Both the position numbers and the translations under genes were made by a program. The notes under the pieces were generated by a model. The model was not told the DNA's origin and made no database searches. It worked only from the letters and a program-made list of their open reading frames with translations. DNA of 64,000 nt from Pegoplata infirma (Eukaryota; Arthropoda; Insecta; Diptera; Anthomyiidae): assembly GCA_963921195.1 (NCBI GenBank), contig OY992538.1, forward strand, positions 54,178,852 to 54,242,851. The letters run 5' to 3'. Numbering within the stretch: the first letter of the stretch is position 1; every line of letters begins with the position of its first letter. This document shows, piece by piece, positions 34,640-45,735 of this stretch.

Positions 34640-35282
34640 TATTTTTATACCCTCCACTTAGTGATAGAGGGTATATATAAGTTTGTCATTCCGTTTGTAA
34701 CTCATCGAAATATCGGTCTGGGACCCCATAAAGTACATATATTCATGATGCCCAATCGATTTTAAGACATTCTAGCGATGTCCGTCTGTCCGTCTGTCTG
34801 TCTGTGGAAAATGCTGTCACGGACAAAATATTGCACAGAGATGACTGAAGCTTAATATTGCACAGAGATGACTGAAGCTTAACATATTTATTGGAAGTTT
34901 TCCCGAGAAGTTTGGTATTGCATTTGAGCGATATCGGTTCAGCGGTTCAAAAGTTATGAACGAAAATGTAAGCACACCTCAAAAATTTCAGTACATTCAA
35001 CATAACCTAAAAATACAAAATGATTTAATTCGGCTTCTGGTTGACATATGTGAACATAATTGAACACCAAATGGTATTTAAACAAGTACGAACATATTTT
35101 TTGACAAAAAAAAAAATCCCGGATTTTTTTTACCAAAATTTTTTTTCGCGGAAATTTTTTTTTCAAAAAAATTTTTTTTTTTTTTAAAGTAATTTCCTTT
35201 TAAATAAAGTTTTTTTGCAATAATCTTTTTGAAATTGTGGAGGGTATCACTCGGCAAGGCCGAATTTAACTTTTTTACTTGT
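34640..35282 (-). mobile_element. Q-family copy (644 bp subtype)
   Basis: Tail TATACCCTCCACTTAGTGAT at the left, CTGTCTGTCCGTC tract (34781-34806), body with TGTCACGGACAAAATATTGC (a 20-30 bp stretch here is tandemly duplicated), then GAGGGTATCACTCGGCAAGG and the head ACTTGTTTT. It is the same subtype as 45112-45735, and shared open frames reflect that. Confidence 0.85.
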
Positions 35283-35910
35283 TTTTGATTAAAAATTATT
35301 TTTCTTCATCAAAATTTTTGTTCATACATTTTTTTTTTTCATCAACAATTGTTTTTTCCTCAACAACAATTTTTTTTCATTATTTTTTTTATTAAGTTTT
35401 TTTTATTAATTTTTTTTTTTAACTACATTTTTTGTTTCGTCAAACATTTTTTTTTCTTCAAACATTTTTTCAGCAGCTCTGAAACCTTTCTGATTTAAAA
35501 ATGTTGAATTTTTGTTAACAAATGTACAAAAACAAAGTGAGACTTTCAAATGCATCCGTGGCGAATCCTTTATACCCTCTTAAAAGTAAAAAAAAAAACT
35601 TTTTGCAATTAAATTTTTTCATTTTTTATATCAACGCCCTCAAAAGGGGCGAACTGAAAAACTTAAATTTTTAATTAATCTGGGTTAAGTTGATGTTTTT
35701 CAGAGGTTGGTATAATTCTTCAAGGGGAAGCTTCTTCTCCTTGGTCCGATTTCGTCTATTTATGAACATTTCCACCGTAATACATATTCCTGCCAAATTT
35801 CGGGAGTCTAGATATTTTGGTTTGTACTGCTTGTATGCTTTCCACAAACAGACCGACGAACACCCCTAAAATGTCTTAAATTCAATTTTGCTCATTGACA
35901 GCTCTTTTGT
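35283..35910. repeat. T-rich DNA and decayed Q-like sequence
   Basis: 35283-35560 is T-rich with CATCAACAATT-type words. 35575-35900 resembles the body of the 44428 subtype (GAGGTTGGTATAATTCTTCA, AACACCCCTAAAATGTCTTA). No gene. Confidence 0.5.
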
Positions 35911-37147
35911 TATACCCTCCACTCTAGTGATAGAGGGTATATATAAGTTTGTCATTCCGTTTGTAACACCTCGAAATATTGGTCTAGGACCCCATAAAGT
36001 ATATATATTCATGATCCTCGATCGATTTTAAGACGATCTAGCGATGTCCGTCCGTCCGTCCGTCCGTCCGTCCGTCCGTCCGTCCGTCCGTCCGTCTGTC
36101 CGTCTGTCTGTCTGTCTGTCTGTCTGTCTGTTGAAAACACGCTAACTTTTGAAAGACTTTACGGAGGCTCCTGAAGTTTGGCATATATGTTGGACATTTA
36201 CCTGGTCAGGTTGGTATTGCAATCCAGCGAAATCGGTCCAGTGGTTCAAAAGTTATAAGCAAGTGAGTGAATTTCGGCAAGGGATTTTCTGGAATTTACG
36301 AGATAAAACACACTGTAACTTTCGAACAGCAATTCTAAGGGTGCTGAAGTGTGGCATATATATTTACCGTACCTCTGGTCCAGTTCGTTTTAAATTTCAG
36401 CCAAATCGGTCAGGCGGTTCAAAAGTTATTAGCAAAACCGTAAATTTCAGATTAGTTCACCTTAAATTCACGTGTTGAAAACCCGTTAAACATGTTTTAA
36501 AAACATTTGTAAGTCAGAAAAATATTTTAAAAGGTATTTTTGTCACACAAAAATATTTTTACACTAAACAAAAAAAAAATACACTTAAAAAAAAAGTTTA
36601 CACTCAAAAAACATTTTACACTCAAAAAAAAACATTGGTAAATTATTTTTTTTTTTTGTTTCAAAAATTAACAAAAAAAGTTTTTTTACACTAAAACAAA
36701 AAAAAAAATACACTCAAAAAAAATTTTACACTCAAAAAAAAAATTAGTATTTTTTTTTTTTTTTTCAAAAATTAATAAAAAAAAGTTTTTTTACAGAAAA
36801 TAAAATATTTCTAACCAAAAAAAAGTTTACACTTAAAAAAAAATTTTACACTCAAAAAAAAAATTGGTAAATTATTTGTTTTTATTTTTCAAAAATTAAC
36901 AAAAAAAGTTTTTTTACACTAAAACAAAAAAAAAAATACACTCAAAAAAAATTTTACACTCAAAAAAAAAATTAGTATTTTTTTTTTTTCAAAAATTAAT
37001 AAAAAAAAGTTTTTTTACAGAAAGTAAAATATTTCTAACCAAAAATGTTATTTTTTTCACGTTAGAAAATTTACTATCACTTAAAAAGGGCATTGTGGAG
37101 GGTATTCATAGATTCGGCCAAGTCGAATTTAACTTTTCTACTTGTTT
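35911..37147 (-). mobile_element. Q-family copy, full-length
   Basis: Tail TATACCCTCCACTCTAGTGA to head TTCGGCCAAGTCGAA then TTTTCTACTTGTTT. It contains the longest CCGTCCGTCCGT tract of the window (36044-36131), two copies of a GCGAAATCGGTCCAGTGG/GGTTCAAAAGTTAT module, and a duplicated ~220-bp A-rich segment with TTTTACACTCAAAA (36570-37040). The frame across 36149-36478 resembles one on 39259-39588 only because both are Q sequence. The CAGTG target used by the Transib-like elements is present here without an insert. Confidence 0.85.
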
Positions 37148-37385
37148 GGACTGCATCTTACTTTTCACACACAGACAGATCCGATTTTGCTCATTTGCCA
37201 AATTTACAGTTTGTTTTTATAGGCATTTTTTTGAATGTAGTATGTAGTTGTTTCAACTATCATATTTAATTAATTTTACTAACATGATTGGTTAAGGGAA
37301 CTTTATTACTAAAAATGTTAAAATAAAATTTGATTTTTAATTTTTATACAGCATTTTTATTTGCATAATGTAATTATAATGACAT

Positions 37386-37391
37386 TTTATT
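37386..37391 (-). terminator. Polyadenylation signal of the secreted-peptide gene
   Basis: AATAAA on the minus strand, 14 nt beyond the stop codon, giving a very short 3' UTR. No competing signal is closer. Confidence 0.6.
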
Positions 37392-37404
37392 AAGTAAAAA
37401 CAAA

Positions 37405-37723
37405 CTAAAATATTCCCGCTCTATTTAACAAATGATTATGTAACCATTCAGAAAAATTAACTTGTTCCTTAGCAGGCTTTTCTTCACCAGGTTGTTCCTG
37501 TTCATCTTGACCAAGTTGATGATGTGCAGGTCTAGGGTTATGATGATGATGTGCTGCAGGTAATGAGCTTGGTCCAGAATTTTCAGCTACATTAGCTCCT
37601 TCCTAAATAATTAATGAAAATTACAATTTATTTTTTTTATTTTTTTTAATGTTGGCAACTTACTTGAGCTAGAGCTAAAGCCAAGAAAGCTAAAACTGCT
37701 ACAATGACTACAAAGAACTTCAT
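37405..37723 (-). CDS. Two-exon small secreted His-rich peptide (85 aa)
   Basis: The one convincing host gene. Exon 1 is 37723-37664 (20 codons) and exon 2 is 37602-37405 (65 codons plus TAG), joined in phase 0. Residues 1-19 form a textbook signal peptide (MKFF, hydrophobic core, ALALA), with likely cleavage before Q20. The mature peptide is about 66 aa and lacks cysteine. It has a His-rich proline segment at residues 38-48 (HHHHNPRPAHH), an acidic Gln/Glu-rich middle (52-67) and an amphipathic C-terminus (68-85, VNFSEWLHNHLLNRAGIF). Supporting signals are a donor CAA|GTAAGT, an acceptor TTATTTAG|G, a TATA box, an ATG with A at -3, and AATAAA just after the stop. I do not recognise the family. 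Size and architecture fit an immune, salivary or reproductive-tract secreted peptide, which is inference only. Metal binding by the His cluster is possible. Confidence 0.85.
37603..37663 (-). other. 61-nt intron of the secreted-peptide gene
   Basis: Starts GTAAGT and ends TTATTTAG on the minus strand, A/T-rich, with a CATTAAT-like branch sequence shortly before the acceptor. Its length is typical of fly short introns. Removing it joins codon 20 to codon 21 in frame. Reading through it instead gives an in-frame stop. Confidence 0.8.
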
Positions 37724-37760
37724 ACTTTTCAAATTTTATAGCTCTCCCACCGTGATGGAA

Positions 37761-37769
37761 CTATTTATA
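37761..37769 (-). promoter_or_regulatory. TATA box of the secreted-peptide gene
   Basis: TATAAATAG on the minus strand, 46 bp from its first base to the ATG, so transcription should start about 15 nt before the ATG. A second TATAAAA at 37740-37734 is too close to the ATG to serve. The end of a candidate transposon (37787) is only 18 bp upstream. Confidence 0.65.
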
Positions 37770-37845
37770 TTTAATTGATTGTGTATTAGGATGGGCCGAT
37801 TTTACACTTTTTTCACTGATCGGAAACGGCTACCCGGAACGGTAA

Positions 37846-38564
37846 AGTGGCCACCATAGGCGTAGATAGCCCTGTCTGGGGGGGGCTAAGCCAATTAGCC
37901 CCCCCCCCAGAATTTTAATCATTCACAATTTTTTTTTTAATAATTTAATGATTTCATTAATTTTTGAAAAAATAAATAATAATAATATTATTAATAATAT
38001 TATCATAATTAATAATATTATCATAATGAGTCTTTAGGACTCGTTATGATTATTCAATGAGTCTTAAGGACTCGTAATGATTATTATATAAGATCTAATA
38101 GTTTTTCCCATTGAAAAATAGCCTGAATTATTGAAAAAAGTTTTTATATGAATCTGATGTTTTTGTCAGTAATAAAAACTTTACCGAATCTTAGGGTTTT
38201 ACCTTCAGGAAAACATTTTAACTTCTTTGATTTAAAAAAGTTTCTAAATTCTAAGGGGTTTTTTTATAGACAAAATTTATTGAAAGAAAGAATTTGAGAA
38301 TTTTGACTAATAATCATCAACTTTTGCAATCATCAGAACTTTTTCTTGAAAATAATCACAGTAATCTAATGATTTTACTATAGGAAAAACATCTTTCATT
38401 CTCAAAACATATCTAGGAGTTCTAAAATTCCGAAAAATCTACAGAATCAAAATTTAAAAAAAAAAATATGAATTTTAACCGCTTTCTAGGACACCTAGAA
38501 AGCGGTTAAAAAAACGGTTAAAACATTAAAACAATGTTGGCTTCCTACGCCAATGGTGGCCACT
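37846..38564. mobile_element. 719-bp TIR element (AGTGGCCACC ends)
   Basis: The left end AGTGGCCACCATAGGCGTAG matches the complement of the right end CCTACGCCAATGGTGGCCAC, with a 1-2 base indel. A subterminal hairpin of C/G runs lies at 37878-37912. The interior has two direct copies of ATAATGAGTC, TT(A)AGGACTCGT, AATGATTAT (38025-38090). Non-coding. It is placed next to the left end of the candidate hAT element. Confidence 0.72.
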
Positions 38565-38589
38565 CATAACCAGAAACACACAATAAAAA

Positions 38590-41448
38590 AAAAAAACAAG
38601 TAAAAAAAGTTAAATTCGACTTTGCCGAATCTATGAATACCCTCCACAATGCATTTTTTTAAAGGGTAGTACATTTTTTAACGTGAAAAAATTAACAATT
38701 TTGATTAGAAATATTTTATTTTGAGTAAAAAACTCTTTTTTTGTCATTTTTTTTTTTAAAGAAAAATTACTATTTTTTTTTGAGTGTAAAATTTTTTCCA
38801 GTGTAATGTGTTTTTTACTGTAAAAATATTTCTGAGTGAATGCACGTACGTATGTATACAAAATATTGACATTTTTGTAAAAAAAAACTACATTTTTTTT
38901 GTGTAAATTTTTTTTGAGTGTAAAATTTTTTTGAATGCAAAATTTTTTTTGAGTGTAAAATTGTCATTTTTTTTTTTTTAAAGAAAAATTACAAATTTTT
39001 TTTTTGAGTGTCAAATTTTTTTCCAGTGTAATGTTTTTTTTACTGTAAAAATATATCTGAGTGAATGCACGTACGAATGTACAAAAATATTGACATTTTT
39101 GGTAAAAAAAACTTAATTTTTTTTGTGTAAATTTTTTTTTGAGTGTAAAATTTTTTTGAGTGTAAAATTTTTTTTGAGTATAAAATTTTTTTCGAGTGTA
39201 ATTTTTAAGTTACCAATGCTTTTAAAACTAAACATGTTTAAAAATCATTTCTTTAAAATTAAACAAGTTTGAAAAGCATTGTTAAGTTACCACCAATGCT
39301 TTTAAAACTTGTTAAAACACGTGGCATTTTTGATGAAACTAATCTGAAATTCAGGGTTTTGTTTATAACTTTTGAACCACTGGACCGATTGAGCCGAAAT
39401 TTAATACCAAACAGACCCGGGTAACGGCAAAGATACATGCCAAGCTTCAGTAGTCTCATTATTGTCTTTCGAAAGTTATCGTGTTTTTTATCTCGTAAAT
39501 TTGTGAAACACTCTTGCCGAAATTTACTCTTTTGCTCATAACTTTTGAACCACTGCACAGAGGGCCAGACAGATCGATTTCCGGCCAAAAGTCCTTATTT
39601 GTAAATTCTCAAAAAAATGTTTACCAGTTTGTTGGGCATATATAGAAACAGATTTTCTGAACTTATCTTTATGATCCAATTACACCCTTTCCTTTGACAG
39701 GTCTTCAAAGTTAAAAAAGTTAGTAAAAATTTTTTAAAAGTTGAGATACTTTTTTAATTTTTTTTCCAAACTTCTATTGCTAATGTTTAACTTTTTGTTC
39801 GCGTGGTTCAACCTTATATATAAGCCTTTGTAACGAAAATAACACGGACAAATATAACTCATTTGCCTGGCAGCATTTCGCGTTTTTTGTGAAAAAAGTT
39901 ATAATTTTTTAGATATTTACCTCGCGCCGAAAAAATCCTCAGCGATCCTCAGTTCGATACAATCGGTCTATATTTTTTTTGATATAGAATGGATCCATAT
40001 CTTTCGAAAAAAGTTGCCCAAACTTGCTCGAAATGATAAATGGCGAAATTACAGCTATATATGCAGTGGTCCGAGATTTGTTTTTAAAAAAATAATTTAA
40101 CCCAAAATAATGTTTTACGGCTTGAATAGTTTTTTTTATCGTCAGAGAGTGCCTGAAGTTTAGGAAAAAAAATAATCTACATTTCTAGTTTTTTGTAGAA
40201 TTATGGAAAATATCAGTTACACCATTTCCAATTAAATTCAAAGATTTTTTATTGAATTTCCAAAATAAAGAAAAAAAGTGAATTATTTGTCGTCACCATT
40301 TCCAAAAGCTTTTCTGAGACTAAATAAGTCATTTACACCATTTTTATATTTATATCAAAAATAAAAAAAAAAATATATATAAAAATTATGTGCGTAGATT
40401 TAACTTCAGACACTCTTAATACCCTTAAAACTAGTTTTTAGTTAGATCAGACAAAGTTAACAAATCTAGTCTCCATATTGTTTCCGCCATATTAAATTTT
40501 ATCAGTTCGATTTTAAGATAACAGACCCGGAAATTTACGAGGTCACACTTTCAGCTAGCTTCAACAGAGAAAAGGAATATAACTGTTTTTTAATTACTTG
40601 TAACAAACTTTACTAAGCATATTTAGTCCGCCATTTTGTTTTTCAAAATTCACGCCAGTAATTCTGATTCAGTAATTCCAATATCCCCTTAAAACAAAAT
40701 TTGAGTTAAATCGGACAATTATTAAAAAAATTTGTCCGCCATATTGGATGCGCCATTTTGATTTTTTTAGTTAAATTTTGAGATCAGTGACCCCGAAATA
40801 CTTTAGAAGCACATTTTCAGCCGGATCCAACAACGATAAAGACTTTTGGCCGGAGTTGGATCATTCTTTAAACTTAAAGAAGCAAGTTTAGTCCGCCATT
40901 TTGTTTTTCAAAATTCGGAGTAACAATTCTTATTCAGTAACTCCAAGACCCGCATAAAACAAAATTTGAGTTCAATTGGACAATTTTTAAAAAAAAATTG
41001 TCCGCCATATTGGATCCGCCATTTTGATTTTTTTGGTTTTTAGCTAAATTTTGAAATCAGCGACCTCGAATTCCTATAGAAGCACATTTTCAGACGGATT
41101 CAACAACGATAAAGACTTTTGGCCGGAATTGGATCATGCTGGCCCTCTGTGCACTGGACCGATTTGGCTGGATTACAATACCAACCTGACCAGGTAAATG
41201 ACAAACATATATGCCAAACTTCAGTAGCCTCTGTAAAGTCTTTCAAAAGTTAGCGTTTTTTCTACGGACGGACAGACAGACGGACGGACGGAAGGACGGA
41301 CGGGCGGACATCGCTAGATCGACTTAAAATCGATCTAGGATCATAAATATATATACTTTATGGGGTCCTAGACGAATATTTCGAGGTGTTACAAACGGAA
41401 TGACAAACTTATATATACCCTCTATCACTAGAGTGGAGGGTATAAAAA
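38590..41448 (+). mobile_element. Q-family copy split by a Transib-like element
   Basis: Head AACAAGTAAAAAAAGTTAAA then TTCGACTTTGCCGAA at the left. Tail ACTAGAGTGGAGGGTATAAA at 41430-41448. The A-rich TTTTTGAGTGTAAAATT segment at 38700-39190 is the reversed relative of that at 36570-37040. The body is interrupted at 39556-41151, and the rest resumes with GGACCGATTTGGCTGG. The GACGGACGG tract is at 41272-41310. Confidence 0.85.
39556..41151. mobile_element. Transib-like non-autonomous element 1 (1.6 kb)
   Basis: Inverted ends of about 38 bp begin CACAGAGGGCCAG and carry TTCCGGCCAAAAGTC on both sides. CACTG flanks directly (39551-39555 and 41152-41156), a 5-bp TSD. CACNGNG-type termini with 5-bp duplications are the Transib/RAG pattern. 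The interior has three ~270-bp diverged tandem units with CCGCCATTTTGTTTTTCAAA and TTAAATTTTGAGATCAG, and no transposase. The insertion splits the Q copy at its CAGTGGTTCAAAAG motif. Confidence 0.75.
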
Positions 41449-42561
41449 AATGGTTTTCGATTTTTTTTATATTTAATTATTATTTTGTCGCTCTGTTATA
41501 TTTATTAATTTTTTTTTGGGTTACATCGTTATCCTGTCATTAAATAGGACCAAAAACGCATTTAGGCGCATGATACAAATACCACAGATAGACAAAAAAC
41601 TTTTTTTATGAATATAGATTATCAAAAACGATTAAAAAACTATTTCCTAAGCTTTATTTAATTTACAAAAAAAGAATTAAAAATTTTTAGAGTTAGACCC
41701 AAGTAAGACTAAAAAAAAAAAAAATTCAAGTCACTTTTGAAGCACACTTAGAAAATTATTGCAGTTACTACTTACATGACGGTGGTTTGTGTAGTAAGTA
41801 GTAGTTGTTGTTTTCAACCACAATTTCATTTGTTTTTGTATGAAAAATCTCAAACAATTTTTTTTTGTAGTTTTTTTAAAAAATAAGTACAAAAAATTAC
41901 TTCATTGTAGTAACAGTTGTTTTATGTAGTTATTTTTAGTTTTTAAAAAAAATGTATTTTTCTAGAAATGTTCAGAAAAACGGATTTTTTGAACGAGTTG
42001 CGGTGCACCAGAAACAATTACTAAATAAATAATACCTAAATTAATTTAATTACAATTTATAAAATTTAATAAAAATATAATTTTTTTTTTTTAAACAATT
42101 TTACCGTTTTTAACGTTTTAGAAGATTTTTTTTTGTTAATAAAAAAATTCAGACAATTTGAGTTACAGTAAAAGCAACTGTAATTTGAAGTTGTTTTTCC
42201 GTAGCTGTTAATCAATAGTTAAAAACAACAACATTTTTTGGTTTATTTTACCGTAAAATGTAGTTGACGCCTCAACAACAACAAATACTTATAGTTATTT
42301 TAAACTGTTTTTTGTAGTGGAATCTAGTAGCCTTGGTCTGTTCCGCTACAACGAGACGAAGGTCATTGTTATCAGTTCTCGGTTAGGTAAAATTAGTATA
42401 TGATTTGTAATTATATGGTAATTCTTAATAAAAAAAAAATAATAAAATATAAAAAAAATCGATTTTTTTTTTCATTGTGTAAAAAAATGTCAGAATTAAA
42501 CCTCAAAGAACGAACGAAAAAGATTTTGCTGATGTGTTTCTTTTATGGGTGGGCTTGTTTT
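41449..42561. other. Mixed AT-rich DNA with a possible TIR element
   Basis: 41744 starts CACACTTAGAAAATTATTGC and 42320 ends TGTTTTTTGTAGTGG, weakly inverted ends of the CACTYAAAA type around a CAGTTACTACTTAC-rich interior. Evidence is thin. The remainder is unassigned. Confidence 0.35.
42329..42395 (+). mobile_element. SINE body fragment
   Basis: CCTTGGTCTGTTCCGCTACA and TCTCGGTTAGGTAAAATTA match the body of the SINE at 11487-11636. The tRNA-like head is missing. Confidence 0.65.
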
Positions 42562-42768
42562 CCCGGGTAGCCGTTTCCGATTAGAGAAAAAAAGTGTATA
42601 TACGTCCCATCCTACTGTGTATCTAACAAACATGTGTTTTTTAAAATCATTAATAAAATACTGATCTAACAGGTCAGTTTATTTACTTACTACAGAAAAT
42701 AAAGTAAACAAAATTTTCCAATTGTAAACTCAAAAAAAGTTTAACAGTTACGCCAAACTGCATTTGTA

Positions 42769-43602
42769 TATACCCTACACCACACCGTGGTACAGGGTAT
42801 AATGATTTTGTGCTGATGTTTACAACTACCCGAAATATTGGTCCTACCCCCACCTTTAAGTATACCGATCGACTCAGAATCACTTTTTGAGTCGATTTAG
42901 CGATGTCCGTCCGTCCATCCGTCTGTCTGTCCGTCTGTCTGTCCATGTAAACGGTGTAAACACGATACAGGTCGTAATTTTAAATCAATTGACTTGAAAT
43001 TTGAAACTTACGCCTTTCTTGGCCCAAAGACGAAACCTATTTAAATTAAATCGGTCTATATTTTGACCTAGCCCCCATACAAAGGTCCTCTTTAGTTTTG
43101 GCTCAAATGACTCTAATAACCGTATTATAAAAGGTATCACTTCGAAATTTTGCAGGTAAACGTGTTTTGTCTCCACAAATCACCATTCTGAATTTTAAAA
43201 GAATCGGACAAGTTTTTCTTGTAGCCCCCATACAAACCACCTTCCCGATTTTCACATAAATCTCTTAAATTTCACAAAAATGGAAAATATTTAATTAAAG
43301 TTTTGCTTGTTTGCGCGTAATTTAATAACCTTATCAAATCCGATTATCATCGGACCACTTTTGGACTAAGGCCCCATGTGAAAATTTCGGCCGATATCCA
43401 GTTAAGGCGGCTTATTGGCAACAAATCGAAGCCGATTTCACTCACATTTGATTTTCGAGTCTTTTTTACACTTATTCAAGATTTGACAAAATATAGTTCT
43501 AATCGGTCCATGTTTGAACTTGGGACCCATTTTCCGGGAAACTCTGGTGTAGGGTATTATATTGCCGGTCTTGACCGACTACAATTTTCTTACTTGTTTT
43601 TT
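42769..43602 (-). mobile_element. Dispersed repeat P copy 4
   Basis: Tail TATACCCTACACCACACCGT at the left and head with GGTCTTGACCGAC then TTTCTTACTTGTTTT at the right. CCGTCTGTCTGTCC tract at 42907-42945. Frames at 42683-43626 are repeat-derived. Confidence 0.85.
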
Positions 43603-44427
43603 TTTTGGAATAAGTCTAAGGACTAATTTGGCAGTTGGTTTCGAAAATATTATTTCATAAAAAAAAATATATTGGTCCATATATAATTTGAAATTGAGCC
43701 ATATATAATTAAATATGGCTCAACACGTATTTTAATAAAATTTGATGATGAAATCGGTGGATCAAACAAGCTCAAAATTTGTTATATTAGATTAATTATG
43801 ATAATTTTTGATACGAATATTGGTTGTATCTTATTTGATAAAATTTTATATAATTTCATATAATAAAAAAAAAGATATAGAATTTTGTATAAAATATTTT
43901 TCTATTTCATTATTTGCAAATTTATCCAACAAACCCAGTTTTTTTTTTGGGACACAGAAAATTTTTCACAATGCATTTTTAACGAAGTTTGGCACGAATA
44001 TGTCATATATTTCTAGGCAGGTTAAGTTCGGAAAGGGGCAAAATCGGACCAAGGGGAAAAAGTTCCCCCTTAGAGGACTAAACAAACCTAAGAAAAACAG
44101 CAGTTTTTGCAGGGGTTCTTGTACTTTTCTTAAGCAAATTCAACATTCTTATGTCAGAAGAAGGTACCGTAAAAATTAACCTTAGAATGGGAAAATCAAA
44201 ATAAATCAAAATTTGACAAACATTTAACAAAATTTTCGATTTAAATTTAAAAAAAATTAAAAAAAATTAAGAAAAACTCCGAAAAAAATATTTAAAATAT
44301 AAAAAAAATATAATATTTAAGGAAAAAAAAAATAAAAAAGGGGAAAAAATTTAATTAATTTATAATGTTAAAGAACATAAAAAAATCAAGAGAAAAAAAA
44401 TTAAAAAAAAAGAAAATTTAAAAAAAA
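43603..44427. other. AT-rich DNA including an inverted Q-body segment
   Basis: 43965-44110 (TTTGGCACGAATATGTCATA, AGGCAGGTTAAGTTCGGAAA, AAAGTTCCCCCTT) is the inverted relative of 44810-44935 in the neighbouring Q copy. The remainder is homopolymer-rich. The 123-codon frame over 43808-44179 is made of these repeats. Confidence 0.5.
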
Positions 44428-45098
44428 ACAAGTGAGAGTGTTAAATTCGGCTGTGCCGAATCTATTATACCCATGTAAAAAAATTTTTTTGACAGGGGCT
44501 TTGTTTAAAGGGAGGGGGGGGGGTCAAGGTAGGGGGAGGGGTCGGTAAGCTGGGGTGACTACGTGGCCCTCGCGGTATATGTTTAGAAGTTCATTTTTGT
44601 CTGCTTTGTGCACTTAAGTATTAAGGTTTTATAATTATTTAATTTTTTTTTTTATCCACGCCCTTAAAAGAGGGGCGGGGCAAAAAAAGCAAAAAATTTT
44701 AATCCCCTAGGCCCAAGCGCAGGACTATAAACTTCTACGAACATAAAAATGTCTCATTTGGTTCACAAAAATACAAAAAAACGTCAAAAAAATATTAGCA
44801 TTTTTAAGAGGTTGGTTTAGTTCTTCAAGGGGGAACTTTTTCCCCCTAGTCCGATTTGGCCCATTTCCGAACTTAACCTGCCTAGGACCATAAGACATAT
44901 TTATGCCAAACTTGAGGGGTCTAGCTCTTTTATTTTGGACTGCATCATGTTAACTACAGACGGACATCGCTAGCATGTCTTAGAATCGATCACTGATCAA
45001 TAATATATGTACTTTATGGGGTGCCCGACCGATATTTCGATGCGTTACACACGGAATAACAAAGTGAGTATACCACCATACTGTAGTTGGAGGGTATA
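44428..45098 (+). mobile_element. Q-family copy (TTGGAGGGTATA subtype)
   Basis: Head AACAAGTGAGAGTGTTAAAT, hairpin TTCGGCTGTGCCGAA, then a G-run (44512-44522). Body GGTTGGTTTAGTTCTTCAAG. The tract is reduced to ACAGACGGACATCGCTAGC. Tail TGTAGTTGGAGGGTATAAAA. Confidence 0.82.
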
Positions 45099-45111
45099 AA
45101 AATTAAATAAA

Positions 45112-45735
45112 ACAAGTAAAAAAGTTAAATTCGGCCTTGCCGAATGTAGTGATACCCTCCACAATTTCAAAAAGATTATTGAAAAAAACTTTATTTAAAA
45201 GGAAATTACTTTCGAAAAAAAAAAATTGAAAACAAATTTCGGCGAAAAAAAAATTTTGGTAAAAAAAAAAAAAAACCGCGATTTTTTTCTTTTTTTTGTC
45301 AAAAAAATATGTTCGTACTTGTTTAAATACCATTTGGTGTTCAATTATGTTCACATATGTCAACCAGAAGCCGAATTAAAGCATTTTGTATTTTTAGGCT
45401 TTGTTGAATGTACTGAAATTTTTCAGGTGTGCTTACATTTTCGTTCATAACTTTTGAACCGCTGAACCGATATCGCTCAAATGCAATACCAAACTTCTCA
45501 GGAGAACTTCCAATAAATATGTTCAGTTTCAGTCATCTCTGTGCAATATTTTGTCCGTGACAGCATTTTCCACAGACAGACAGACGGACAGACGGACATC
45601 GCTAGAATGTCTTAAAATCGATCGGGCTCATGAATATATATACTTTATGGGGTCCCAGACCGATATTTCGATGAGTTACAAACAGAATGACAAACTTATA
45701 TATACCCTCTATCACTAAGTTGATGGTATAAAAAC
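45112..45735 (+). mobile_element. Q-family copy (644 bp subtype, second copy)
   Basis: Head AACAAGTAAAAAAGTTAAAT, hairpin TTCGGCCTTGCCGAA. Body CAAACTTCTCAGGAGAACTT and TTGTCCGTGACAGCATTTTC. Tract at 45583-45600. The tail is degenerate (CTATCACTAAGTTGATGGTA). Inverted sister of 34640-35282. Confidence 0.85.

Larger units (their letters stand above)
37787..42614. mobile_element. Candidate hAT-like element, 4.8 kb, filled with other repeats
   Basis: Inverted ends of about 50 bp: the left starts TAGGATGGGCC and includes ATCGGAAACGGCTACCCGG (37787-37837). The right (42562-42614) is the complement with about 80% identity. Flanks are TTGTGTAT (37779-37786) and CTGTGTAT (42615-42622), an 8-bp duplication with one mismatch, as hAT elements make. 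No transposase frame remains. The interior holds the elements at 37846, 38590 and 41744. The alternative is two independent MITE copies in opposite orientation. Confidence 0.5.

Noticed and set aside
36149..39588. Similar ~109-codon frames at 36149-36478 (+) and 39259-39588 (-)
   Set aside because: Their similarity comes from both lying in Q-family repeats. Other Q copies break the frame, and no domain or codon signal is visible.
43808..44179. 123-codon frame, longest after the transposase
   Set aside because: It starts in low-complexity AT DNA and continues into an inverted Q-body segment also present at 44810-44935.
34954..45450. Matching frames ending VECTEIFxVCLHFRS at 34954-35166 and 45226-45450
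   Set aside because: They are two copies of the same Q subtype in opposite orientation. The frames begin in homopolymer runs and lack coding features.
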